Assembly: GCF_019443125.1 (NCBI RefSeq)
Contig: NZ_JAHYXK010000009.1
Coordinates: forward strand, 124,001 to 188,000
Direction: 5' to 3'
Source of the DNA: Pontibacter aydingkolensis
GTDB lineage: Bacteria; Bacteroidota; Bacteroidia; Cytophagales; Hymenobacteraceae
DNA: 64,000 nucleotides
Both the position numbers and the translations under genes were made by a program. The notes under the pieces are model-generated. The model worked only from the letters and a program-made list of their open reading frames with translations, did no database searches and was not told the origin of the DNA. Shown one piece after another: positions 35,809 to 44,321 of this stretch; positions within the stretch are counted from its first letter, which is position 1; every line of letters begins with the position of its first letter.

Positions 35809-35945
35809 ATCTTATATTTATTATCTGGATTGGCTTTGGCTAATAATAGTGTAAAGTGAAATAACAGATATATTACAGATAGTGGGAGTTTGTACTCCTG
35901 TTAGCAGATAGTTAGCCAAAACTTATTTTACAATATTGACATTAA

Positions 35946-36722
35946 ATGAATTATCAAGAATTATTAGCTACTCAAGAATGGAAGGTAAAGCGCCAGCAAA
36001 TTCTCCAGAGAGACAATCACCAATGTAAAAGGTGTGGGATTGATAATACATTTTCACCAAAACAGAGAGGTCCATTGTTTGAGAGCAACTATTTTGAATT
36101 GAATCCAAACTATGAATTTATTAAATCAGACAATTTGAATGTCAATCTGATTATCTTATCTCTTAAGACCACAACTCTAATTTGTAAGACAAGCTTAGAC
36201 AAAAGTAGCTTTGACAAGAGTAAAGAGCACGTCATTGCTTTCAATATAGGGCTAAAGTATAAACTAAATTACAACTATAACGGCACTACATTAGATACCA
36301 ATATTCGCAATCTATTTACAAATACACTTTGCAACACCACTACAATCGAAAAACTGACAAACACGATTAGTGATGGAAATTATGTAATTGACAAAGAAGG
36401 TTTTTGGTTTCTTGAAAGAGAAAGGGAGCAAGAATATTTGAAAACTAACTCGCTACAAGTTCATCATAAATGTTATCGAAAAAACATTGAAATATGGGCA
36501 CAGGATGATTCTGAATATGAAACTCTTTGTAATGTTTGCCACAGAATTGTTCATGAAAATCAAAAAATACCTTTCTATGACTCTTCAGGCAACCTTTTCT
36601 CAGAATTGATACCTTGCTCCAGATGTGGTGGTCAAAAATATTTTAAGTGTTATAGTCATATTAATGGTGGCGCTTGTTTTAAATGCGGAGGTTATGGTTT
36701 CGAAAATAAAGCCTTTGGTTAA
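35946..36722 (+). CDS. HNH-type nuclease-like protein with zinc ribbons, AT-rich
   Basis: 258 residues. N-terminal EWKVKRQQILQRDNHQCKRC has the start of an HNH core (first Cys pair CKRCG). A divergent insert of about 130 residues follows. The core then resumes with LQVHHKCYRKN (the HH metal/catalytic pair) and ETLCNVCHRIVHE (second Cys pair and final His). A C-terminal Cys cluster (CSRCGGQ...CFKCGGYG) could form another zinc ribbon. It is markedly AT-richer than its neighbours with only one AAGTATA copy, suggesting transfer. A defence or mobile-element nuclease is plausible; no partner gene is seen. Confidence 0.7.
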   Translation: MNYQELLATQEWKVKRQQILQRDNHQCKRCGIDNTFSPKQRGPLFESNYFELNPNYEFIKSDNLNVNLIILSLKTTTLICKTSLDKSSFDKSKEHVIAFNIGLKYKLNYNYNGTTLDTNIRNLFTNTLCNTTTIEKLTNTISDGNYVIDKEGFWFLEREREQEYLKTNSLQVHHKCYRKNIEIWAQDDSEYETLCNVCHRIVHENQKIPFYDSSGNLFSELIPCSRCGGQKYFKCYSHINGGACFKCGGYGFENKAFG

Positions 36723-36749
36723 CCCCACCTTTACGGTAGCTACGCCACC
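36721..36749 (+). repeat. Direct repeat, left copy, beside broken lipoprotein gene
   Basis: AACCCCACCTTTACGGTAGC and onward to GCCACC. The right copy at 37496-37524 differs at four positions by eye. The pair brackets the interrupted gene at 36784..37416. Confidence 0.65.
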
Positions 36750-36783
36750 GCAAAGCCCAGTCCGTTGACAGTAATTTAAAAGC

Positions 36784-37416
36784 ATGTTGAAGCCACTACA
36801 TTTTAAACTTCTCATTCTACTCTGCTTAATTTTCTTCGGGTGCAAGCAGGGGTTTCCTGTGATATAAGTAAATATAGAAGATTATAAGAAGGAGATAATA
36901 ATCCTTAAAAATGGCAAGGCTCTAAGGATAATAGCTAATGAGATAACGTTTCCGCCAGAGTTGCAGTTCGAATTAAACTCGATGGTAAGCTACGATATCG
37001 ACTCTTTAAATCGAATCTTGTACATCAACAACTACGCTAAGGATCTTTTAGCTATATCCATTGACAACGGTCAAATAATACATAGGTCAAATTTAGCACA
37101 AATTGACTTCAATGGGGAACATTCTCATAGTAAATTGAAGGGAAAAGTTTTTCATGTTAAGAAGTACAGAGACAAAGTACTTCTTATAACGAATATGGAT
37201 GTTCTAGTTTACAATGAAGAGTTACAGTTGCAGAAGAAGCTTTTGGATAGTGTGGCTGTTAAGAATCCAAGACTAATAAAAGGTTTCGTCGGTAGTTTTG
37301 ATTATACTGTGGAAGAAGATTCTGTTAAGTTAATCTACAACATAAAATCCTATCGATATGGACTAAATGATTTAGATAAGCCTGTCATAGTAGAAGACTA
37401 CACATTCATGTTGTAG
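36784..37416 (+). pseudogene. Lipoprotein gene interrupted by an in-frame TAA
   Basis: ATG at 36784 opens a lipoprotein signal peptide (KLLILLCLIFFGC, lipobox FFGC) that continues to TAA at 36865-36867. The same frame resumes at once (VNIEDYKKEIIILKNGKALR) and runs to the stop at 37414-37416, about 183 more codons, with YDIDSLNRILYINNYAKDLL and further beta-strand-like sequence. Only one nonsense codon separates the signal peptide from a continuous mature region, so this is a recent pseudogene, a sequence error, or, less likely, readthrough. Family not recognised; the mature part looks like a beta-propeller or beta-sandwich. AT-rich, like the HNH gene beside it. Confidence 0.75.
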
Positions 37417-37495
37417 AAAACTTATCAATACCTACAAAGATTCTAGCGTAAAGCAGGTACTTAGAAGAGCGACTATATAAATAGGAACTTTCTCC

Positions 37496-37524
37496 AACCC
37501 CAACTTTACAGTAGCTTCGCCACC
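37496..37524 (+). repeat. Direct repeat, right copy
   Basis: AACCCCAACTTTACAGTAGC and onward to GCCACC, a near copy of 36721-36749. Such repeats are also frequent in Bacteroidota spacers, so they need not mark an insertion. Confidence 0.65.
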
Positions 37525-37556
37525 TTATAGCAGAGCACGTTGTAGATAAATTCTTT

Positions 37557-38879
37557 TTACCTCGCTAACCCCCTTATCAACTGTGCCAACTCCTCCGTTA
37601 GTGCCTTTCTGGAAAAGCAGCTGTGGTTGATGAATGGCAGGTCGAGGTTCGGGTTTATCTTCCAGGCTTTGCTCATTTGAGTCATGTGGTCCAGCATCAG
37701 GTCGTAGGCCGCGTAATGAAATAGCCTGCCAGCGCCACACTCATCAATTATGTGGTCCATGGCCGAGTGAACCGGGCCTAATGCTACAATCGGTTTGTTG
37801 GATGCCAGGTACTCGAACAGTTTGCCTGGTACATTAGTATGGTCGGCATCTACATCAGCGACAGACAGGAGCAGCACCGTACTTTCCATCATGTGCTTAA
37901 TGGCCTCCTGGTGGGGTACGTAAGGTATAAATTCCGTTATGCCCAAAACACCTGCCTTCTCAATCCGCTTCTTCACACCTTCTGATACTTTGCCAACAAA
38001 ACGCAGCTTATAGTTAATCTCGCTATGTATCGATAACAGGTGCGCGATCACTTTCAGGAAAACATCAATGTTGTAGTTCTCTGTAATGGTGCCGGTAAAG
38101 GTGATCAGGAAGGTATCCTTAGGCGGTTTTGACTGGAAAAAGAAGTCGTCTTCATCGTAGCCATTCGGAATTACATGTATCTTGTCCGGGTTTAGATTTG
38201 CCGGCTTGTTCATAAAGAGCCGCTTGGTATCTTCGCTGGTCACAAGTATGGCGTCAGCCTGCTCCAGCACCTGCTGTTCATACTTCTGGTCGAGGCGTTT
38301 GGCTATGGGCGTATGGTACAGCTGGTCGTAGTAGTGTATGTTCGTCCAGGGGTCGCGCAGGTCGGCAATCCAGGGCAGTTTATACTTTTGCTTTAGTTTC
38401 AGGCCTATTAACTGCGTAGAGTGCGGCGGGCTGGTGGTAAGTATAACGTTATACTTACCAGATGGCAATAGTTCGTCAGCTTTTGCCAGCGCATGCTTGT
38501 TCCAACCTACCCGTGCGTCGGGTATAAACAGGTTGCCGCGCACAAACTTAAACACCTTGTCCATAAAGGTGTCTTTGGTTTTCTGGTTGGCAAAGCCGCT
38601 GTATGGTATTTCCTTTTTGCCTGATAGCTTTTTGTAATACTCAAATGGCTCTGACGTGGCAGTGCGGTATACTTTCAGTCCTTCGGGAATTTCATTCTCG
38701 AACGTTTTATCCAACAGGGGATAGGAGGCCTGCTTTTCGTCTACGGTAAGTACGGTTGGCTGCACATCAAACTGGGGCAGGTACTTACAAAATTTAAGGC
38801 CACGTTGCACGCCTGGTCCTCCGGATGGTGGCCAGTAATAGGATATATATAATAGGTTGGTCAGTTCTGTTTTTTCCAA
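37557..38879 (-). CDS. Glycosyltransferase family 4
   Basis: 440 residues, GT-B fold. N-terminal YYWPPSGGPGVQRGLKFCKY is the acceptor-domain loop with GGPGVQR; ADLRDPWTN; VIPNGYDEDDFF; LITFTGTITENYNIDVFLK; DHTNVPGKLFEYLASNKPIVALG (the donor-site E in KLFEYLAS). All expected of a UDP- or GDP-sugar GT4. Start is TTG at 38879; no ATG nearby. It ends the surface-glycan region; the next 590 bp hold only repeats. Confidence 0.88.
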   Translation of the reverse strand: MEKTELTNLLYISYYWPPSGGPGVQRGLKFCKYLPQFDVQPTVLTVDEKQASYPLLDKTFENEIPEGLKVYRTATSEPFEYYKKLSGKKEIPYSGFANQKTKDTFMDKVFKFVRGNLFIPDARVGWNKHALAKADELLPSGKYNVILTTSPPHSTQLIGLKLKQKYKLPWIADLRDPWTNIHYYDQLYHTPIAKRLDQKYEQQVLEQADAILVTSEDTKRLFMNKPANLNPDKIHVIPNGYDEDDFFFQSKPPKDTFLITFTGTITENYNIDVFLKVIAHLLSIHSEINYKLRFVGKVSEGVKKRIEKAGVLGITEFIPYVPHQEAIKHMMESTVLLLSVADVDADHTNVPGKLFEYLASNKPIVALGPVHSAMDHIIDECGAGRLFHYAAYDLMLDHMTQMSKAWKINPNLDLPFINHSCFSRKALTEELAQLIRGLAR

Positions 38880-39438
38880 AGCAGTATCAGCTTTTCATTT
38901 GTTTCAAATATAGAAATATTCTTACGGGATGCAGCGTGTGCTGTTTAAAATGGTGGTGTTTGATTGTGGATTGTTCGGTAGCATCTGGTCAAACCACCCC
39001 TGCCCCTCCTTATCCAAGGCGTGGAGCTCTGCTACTACTCAATTAATTTTATCAGCTTTGTTGTATACGCATAACCTCCCTTTTACCAAGATCCTTAACA
39101 GGATGACAAAATTGGAGAATGGCTGCTATTGTGATGAAAGTTGAAGCAGCAGGTAAAAGCTCCCCTCCTTGGATAAGGAGGGGCAGGGGTGGTTTGACCC
39201 GGTATTGCGTATAATTCTACAATTTTTATACAATTCTGAAAATCCTGATTCTGACAAACCCGCCTTGAGCACACCAAAGCCAGAGGTGAAAGTATAGGCA
39301 AGATAGACTGAGGAAGGGATCTAGCTGGAAAGAATAGTAGAAAGTATAAGTATCCCCTTGGGAATTATACTTTTGCCGCTTCCGTTACTCCAATAGCAAA
39401 AACCACGAATCCTATTCGTAAATCATCAGTATAATCCT
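38880..39438. repeat. Gene-free repeat cluster including a 33-bp perfect inverted repeat
   Basis: 38987-39019 (GGTCAAACCACCCCTGCCCC and onward) is the exact reverse complement of 39167-39199, with about 147 bp between. Inside lies 39073-39109, a variant of the segment at 14388. At 39263-39283 is the exact complement of 14006-14026, and near 39233 a fragment of the CTGAAAATCCTGATTC repeat seen at 33390. At 39341-39374, AAAGTATAA and TTATACTTT pair around a CCCCTTGGGA centre. No gene seen. Confidence 0.75.
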
Positions 39439-39446
39439 TATTTTTG
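39439..39446 (+). promoter_or_regulatory. Candidate -7 box for ffh
   Basis: TATTTTTG matches TAnnTTTG and ends 21 bases before the ffh ATG. A second match, TACTTTTG at 39368-39375, overlaps an AAGTATA copy in reverse. Neither has a clear TTG at -33. Confidence 0.4.
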
Positions 39447-39467
39447 TAGGTAAATCCAGAAAAAGAG

Positions 39468-40802
39468 ATGTTTGATAATTTAAGTAACAAACTAGACCGC
39501 GCGTTTAAAACGCTTAAAGGCCAGGGAAGTATAACCGAGATCAACGTTGCAGCAACTATAAAAGAGATACGCCGTGCTCTTGTAGATGCTGACGTTAACT
39601 ATAAAGTAGCCAAAACTGTAACCGATAAGATTAAAGACGAAGCCTTAGGCCGCGATGTATTGATCGCTGTGTCTCCGGGCCAGTTAATGATCAAGATCGT
39701 GCATGAAGAACTGACTGCTTTGATGGGTGGCGAAAAGCAGGACATTAACCTGAAAGGCGATCCGGCTATTATACTTATTGCAGGTTTGCAGGGCTCGGGT
39801 AAAACAACCTTTACTGGTAAACTGGCCAGCTACGTTAAAAAGCAGGGCCGTAACGTACTGGTAGCTGCCTGCGACGTATACCGTCCGGCTGCGATTAACC
39901 AGCTGCAGGTGCTTGCAGAACAGGTAGGAGTAGAGGCGTACACTGAGTTGGATAACAAGAATCCGGTTCAGATTGCCCTTAACGCCATCGAGCACGCCAA
40001 AAAGACAAACAAGAAAGTAGTTATCATCGATACCGCAGGTCGTTTGGCCGTGGACGAGGCGATGATGAAAGAAATAGCCGAGATCAAGGCTGCCGTTAAG
40101 CCAACCGAAACCCTGTTTGTGGTAGACTCCATGACAGGCCAGGATGCAGTTAACACAGCCAAAACCTTTAACGAGCGCATCGACTTTGATGGCGTAGTGC
40201 TTACAAAGTTAGACGGTGACTCGCGTGGTGGTGCTGCCCTTTCTATCCGTGCTGTTGTAGAAAAACCGATCAAGTTTATCTCTACCGGTGAGAAAATGGA
40301 AGCGCTGGACCTGTTCTATCCTGATCGTATGGCGCAACGTATCCTGGGCATGGGTGACGTTATCTCCCTTGTGGAGCGTGCGCAGCAGGCCTTCGATGAG
40401 GACGAGGCGAAGCGAATCAACAAGAAGATCCGCAAGAACCAGTTTAACTTTGACGACTTCCTTACTCAGCTGGAGCAGATCAAGAAAATGGGTGATATCA
40501 AAGACCTGGTGGGTATGATACCTGGTGTTGGCAAAGCCCTGAAAGATGTGGAGATCGATGACAATGCCTTTAAGCCTATTGAGGCTATTATTAAATCGAT
40601 GACTCCTGCTGAGCGTGAGAACCCGGATATGATCAGCGGAAGCCGACGTGCCCGTATTGCCAAAGGCAGCGGCACAGATGTGCAGCAGGTAAACAACCTG
40701 ATGAAACAGTTTAACGACATGCGCAAAATGATGCGCTCGATGAACAAGATGTCTGGTAAACGCGGAGGGTTGGGTAACCTGGCAAATATGATGAAGCGCT
40801 AA
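39468..40802 (+). CDS. ffh: Signal recognition particle GTPase Ffh (SRP54)
   Basis: 444 residues: N domain 1-95, G domain with P-loop GLQGSGKTT at 106-114, then AACDVYRPAAINQLQ, DTAGRLAVDEAMM, TKLDGDSRGGAALS; M domain from about 300 ending SGKRGGLGNLANMMKR. Cytosolic; with the 4.5S RNA encoded at 14768 it targets nascent membrane and exported proteins to FtsY. The M-domain SGSRRARIAKGSGT stretch that contacts RNA is intact. Followed at once by a strong bidirectional terminator. Confidence 0.97.
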   Translation: MFDNLSNKLDRAFKTLKGQGSITEINVAATIKEIRRALVDADVNYKVAKTVTDKIKDEALGRDVLIAVSPGQLMIKIVHEELTALMGGEKQDINLKGDPAIILIAGLQGSGKTTFTGKLASYVKKQGRNVLVAACDVYRPAAINQLQVLAEQVGVEAYTELDNKNPVQIALNAIEHAKKTNKKVVIIDTAGRLAVDEAMMKEIAEIKAAVKPTETLFVVDSMTGQDAVNTAKTFNERIDFDGVVLTKLDGDSRGGAALSIRAVVEKPIKFISTGEKMEALDLFYPDRMAQRILGMGDVISLVERAQQAFDEDEAKRINKKIRKNQFNFDDFLTQLEQIKKMGDIKDLVGMIPGVGKALKDVEIDDNAFKPIEAIIKSMTPAERENPDMISGSRRARIAKGSGTDVQQVNNLMKQFNDMRKMMRSMNKMSGKRGGLGNLANMMKR

Positions 40803-40813
40803 GCTTTATTTAA

Positions 40814-40872
40814 AGCCTAAAAAGCAGCGGGGACTATACTTCAAAAGTATAGTCCCCGCTGCTTTTTAGGCT
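40814..40872. terminator. Bidirectional terminator after ffh, carrying an inverted AAGTATA pair
   Basis: 28-bp perfect arms (40814-40841 and 40845-40872) with a 3-base loop. The stem starts AGCCTAAAAAGCAGCGGGGA and its tip is ACTATACTT-CAA-AAGTATAGT, so the two motif copies face each other at the loop. Ends just before the convergent kinase stop. Confidence 0.92.
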
Positions 40873-43203
40873 CTATTCTGCTTCAGAGGCGTTGCGATGT
40901 TCTTGTTGTAGGAGTTCGATAAGTTCGTTGCACTCCACAATGGCCTGTGCTGCATTACGTTGCAGCAGTTTAGTGTTTTTGACGTGTAAAGCACTTGCCA
41001 TGCGCTCGAAGGTAAATTGCAACGGCTTGGCAGATAAAACCGATATACTGTCATATAATTCTGAGAGGGCTACCCGTGCCTCTTCCAGTTTATCAGACTC
41101 AATCAGTTCGTGCAGTTTGGCAACGGCTCCTGGCGTACTTTCGATATACATTTCCAGGATCTCCAGGATAAAGGAGGTATTATTGCCAGCCATTCCTCTC
41201 AAAGCCTTCATGTTTACAGAAGCTCCTTTATACTTGCCTTCCTGATTTATCAGCTTTACAATGGTTTTAAAAAGGTCGTTTGTGTCGAATGGTTTTGAAA
41301 GATACGCAGTGGCACCTGAAGCCAGGCACTTTTTAATTTCATCATGCGCTGCATGTGCGGTAAGGGATATGACTGGCAGGCTTGCATTAACACACGCAGA
41401 GGCACGAAGTTGCTCAATAGCCTCATAACCATCCAATACTGGCATTTGCATATCCATTAAAATCAGGTCATAGGGTTTGCTAAATGCTTTTTCAAGCGCA
41501 TCAAGGCCATTTGTTACTACATCTGTTTCTACGCCCCAATTCGCAAGTATGGTAGTAAGCAATAACTGGTTTATCTCATTATCCTCTGCGAGCAATACTT
41601 TTATACCTGATAGTTTATTTAAAAATGTTTCTTCCTCTTCTTCTATAGCACTTTCTGCAGCCAGCTGTTCTGGATTATGTACTTTTTTAAACGGGATGGA
41701 GAACGTGAATGCACTGCCTGCCTGTGGCTGGCTGCGAACTGAAATAGTGCCACCCTGCATCTCTACTATGTTTTTAGAGATTGTAAGTCCTAAACCGGTG
41801 CCGCCATACTTACGGGTAGTGTCGTTGCTGCCCTGGTTAAAGCTTTCGAAAACTGCTTTGTGCTTTTCAGGAGGTATTCCAATGCCCGTATCCTCAACTG
41901 TAAACTCCAGCACAATGGTTTCTGCATGTTCCTCCAGGGCATTTACTAATATCTTGATCTTCCCGTTTTGTGTAAATTTAGTTGCGTTGCTTACCAGGTT
42001 CAGGATCACCTGCCTTAGCCGCAAAGGGTCTCCGTTAACCTGTAAAGGCACATCGTCACCAATATGAGTAGTGAGCTGGTTTTGTTTTTCCCTGGCTTTA
42101 TTATCCATAAGATCCACAATATCCTGCACTAGTTCTGCAAGGTTAAACTGCACCTCCTCAAACGCGAACTGGTTGGAAGATATCTTGGAAAAATCGAGCA
42201 AGTCATTTATGATCTGCATCAGGTTATCTGCTGACTTACGGATGGCGTTGAGGTATTTCTGCTGTTCCGGTTCCAGTTCAGTTTTACGCAATACGTTTGC
42301 CAGGCCGATAATGCCGTTCATGGGAGTGCGTATTTCGTGGCTGATGTTAGCCAGGAACTGTTCTTTAATACGAGAAGAGTTTTCAGCAACCTCCTTGGCC
42401 TTTAGCAGTTCACGCTCATTCTTCACCCTTTCGGTTATATCTACTGCAAAACCTGTCACTCCTGTGATATGGCCTTGTTCGTCGTAAACCGGCACGTAGT
42501 GGGACTTAAAGAAAAGTCCGTTCGTTTCATCAACAGCCTGTACCACTTCTCCGCTAAGTGTGCGCTTAAATCGGCCTACAATCCTGGGATAAGCCTTAAA
42601 AACATCGTAGAAATTATTTCCGATGATGTCTTCAGGGTGAATGCCGATCTGCTCAAAACCCATACCGCTGGCAAACTTAAAATTACCTTTGGCATCGATG
42701 TTCCAGAAAGCAGTTGGGGTATTTGATACCAGAAACTCCAGTTGTTCTTCGCTGGAGCGCAGTTTCTCTCCCGTGCGAAGCCGTTCCACCTCTGCCTGCT
42801 TTAACCTGATGGCGTTACGGATAAAATGCGGCGTACTTTCCGGAGTCAATGCACTTATGGGCAGGCATTCAGCAGCACCCAGTTGCAATGCCTGTTCCGT
42901 TAATGGGGCATTTTCGGTTGCGGTGATAACTACTACCGGCGTTGTTCTATGTAAAAAATTAATACTTTCCAGAACTTCCAGGCAATTCATGTCTGGTAAG
43001 CTAAAGTTTAGCAGCACGCAATCGAAACTGTGCTGCTGCAAGAGTCTAAGCCCTTCTGATGCTGCGCCTGAAGTGTAAATTTTAGCCTTATGGATAGCAA
43101 TGCTTAAGGCGTACCTGGCCGTCTGCTCTATTTCGCCTTGGCCAATTACGAGCAGTTTGTATTCTTTAATGGCGTTACCTGAGGTGTATGTTAAAGTGGG
43201 CAC
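40873..43203 (-). CDS. Hybrid sensor histidine kinase with degenerate outer domains
   Basis: 776 residues, no membrane segment, so cytosolic. Order: receiver-like 15-130, PAS about 151-265, HisKA with phospho-acceptor His289 in NISHEIRTPMNG, HATPase about 395-515 (NLVSNATKFTQNG, DTGIGIPPE, GGTGLGLTIS), receiver about 533-655 with acidic pair E540-D541 and phospho-acceptor Asp584 in LILMDMQMP, Lys in LSKPFD, and an Hpt-like tail 662-776. In the first receiver the acceptor Asp is Asn66 (VLLNFSLPD) and the N-terminal acidic pair is missing. In the tail the Hpt helix reads VALSELYDSI with no His. Both outer domains thus look unable to take phosphate. Confidence 0.88.
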   Translation of the reverse strand: MPTLTYTSGNAIKEYKLLVIGQGEIEQTARYALSIAIHKAKIYTSGAASEGLRLLQQHSFDCVLLNFSLPDMNCLEVLESINFLHRTTPVVVITATENAPLTEQALQLGAAECLPISALTPESTPHFIRNAIRLKQAEVERLRTGEKLRSSEEQLEFLVSNTPTAFWNIDAKGNFKFASGMGFEQIGIHPEDIIGNNFYDVFKAYPRIVGRFKRTLSGEVVQAVDETNGLFFKSHYVPVYDEQGHITGVTGFAVDITERVKNERELLKAKEVAENSSRIKEQFLANISHEIRTPMNGIIGLANVLRKTELEPEQQKYLNAIRKSADNLMQIINDLLDFSKISSNQFAFEEVQFNLAELVQDIVDLMDNKAREKQNQLTTHIGDDVPLQVNGDPLRLRQVILNLVSNATKFTQNGKIKILVNALEEHAETIVLEFTVEDTGIGIPPEKHKAVFESFNQGSNDTTRKYGGTGLGLTISKNIVEMQGGTISVRSQPQAGSAFTFSIPFKKVHNPEQLAAESAIEEEEETFLNKLSGIKVLLAEDNEINQLLLTTILANWGVETDVVTNGLDALEKAFSKPYDLILMDMQMPVLDGYEAIEQLRASACVNASLPVISLTAHAAHDEIKKCLASGATAYLSKPFDTNDLFKTIVKLINQEGKYKGASVNMKALRGMAGNNTSFILEILEMYIESTPGAVAKLHELIESDKLEEARVALSELYDSISVLSAKPLQFTFERMASALHVKNTKLLQRNAAQAIVECNELIELLQQEHRNASEAE

Positions 43204-43453
43204 AAGGTAAAAGTCTGAACCTGTTAATATTATCTATGTTTTATAAAAGCCCGTTTTCTATTTGTAAATAGGTTAGATCAAATCAGCACAAATTGATAAA
43301 AATAAATTACAAAAGCTAGTGTAAACCTTACTGCAAAATATTTAAATAACGAATATCTGCTACAAAAAAATGTGGCCTTACATTCCGGAATTTATTCTTC
43401 TGCTCCAGGCTTTATTACAAAATCTGGAATAGACCAGCTAAAGGAAATGCTGC

Positions 43454-43927
43454 TTAGTAATTTTGCTTGCTTTCCATTTCCTGCCAGGCTTTAAAAGCCG
43501 ATTTTGCTTCGTGAGGCAATAATTGCTGCATGGGTATATGGCGTTTATCAACGGGCACGTTTATTTCTTCGTAAATAAAGTTGTCGTCAAATCCAATGCT
43601 GGCTGCGTCCTGGCGGGTGTTGCCGTAGTATACTTTTTTAAGCCTGGCCCAGTAGATTGCTCCCAAACACATAGGGCAGGGTTCGCAGCTGGTGTATAGT
43701 TCACAGTCAGGGAGTTGAAAGTCACCAAGCAACTGACATGCTTTCCGGATGGCATCTACTTCGGCATGTGCTGTAGGGTCGTTGGAGGAGAGTACGTTAT
43801 TAAAGCCCCTGGCAATAATCTCATCATTGCGTACTATCACAGCGCCAAAAGGACCTCCAAATCCAGCTTTCATTTTTTCTTCAGACAAACGTATTGCCTC
43901 CCGCATGTAGGGCTCCTTTTTTTGCAT
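43454..43927 (-). CDS. guaD: Guanine deaminase (cytidine deaminase-fold)
   Basis: 157 residues, near-identical in plan to Bacillus GuaD: GGPFGAVIVRND, NNVLSSNDPTAHAEVDAIRK (HAE zinc site with catalytic Glu), LYTSCEPCPMCLGAIYWAR (PCxxC zinc cysteines), FDDNFIYEEI and the C-terminal AWQEMESKQNY, the tail that closes the active site in GuaD. Converts guanine to xanthine in purine salvage. Alone, with 250 bp upstream of the kinase gene. tRNA adenosine deaminase is the alternative but the tail and FDD motif favour guanine. Confidence 0.9.
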   Translation of the reverse strand: MQKKEPYMREAIRLSEEKMKAGFGGPFGAVIVRNDEIIARGFNNVLSSNDPTAHAEVDAIRKACQLLGDFQLPDCELYTSCEPCPMCLGAIYWARLKKVYYGNTRQDAASIGFDDNFIYEEINVPVDKRHIPMQQLLPHEAKSAFKAWQEMESKQNY

Positions 43928-44059
43928 ACTGTAAATTTTTGACGGACTAAATATCTCAGCAAAGTATACTTCAGTAAAGAGAATTTGTTAGGTGACTATT
44001 AAATTACTGCCCCATCTGTTATACAGCATTCATATTTATCATACTACACGTAAAAAAAT

Positions 44060-44109
44060 TAGCCTATACTACACTTGTGCCCTTGGGTGCATACTCGTAG
44101 CATAGGCTA
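44060..44109 (-). terminator. Terminator-like hairpin in the guaD upstream region
   Basis: TAGCCTATACTAC (44060-44072) pairs with GTAGCATAGGCTA (44097-44109) with one mismatch. On the minus strand a run of seven T follows (44058-44052), giving terminator form about 130 bases before the guaD start. It could end a short leftward transcript from 44110-44320 or act as an attenuator of guaD. No purine-riboswitch core was recognised. Confidence 0.45.
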
Positions 44110-44321
44110 TTTCATTCTTTAGCTGCTATTAAAGCTTGTATTTGAATTATAGCATTATTAAATGTAATAAATCATATTCTATAAGTTAATACGATTGGAT
44201 TTTGTAATTGTTTAGCTATTAGCAAGTTATAATACTTTTTTGCCAAAGTAATTTTAGTAGTATTTATCCAATAATTCTTTTGCGCGTATGAGAAGTTATC
44301 TTAAACCAAATTATTACAACT

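Noticed and set aside
41477..42067. 196-codon plus-strand frame
   Set aside because: Antisense to the histidine kinase; Ser-rich composition typical of a shadow frame.
44110..44320. Purine riboswitch upstream of guaD
   Set aside because: No three-way junction core sequence recognised on the minus strand; only a terminator-like hairpin is visible.
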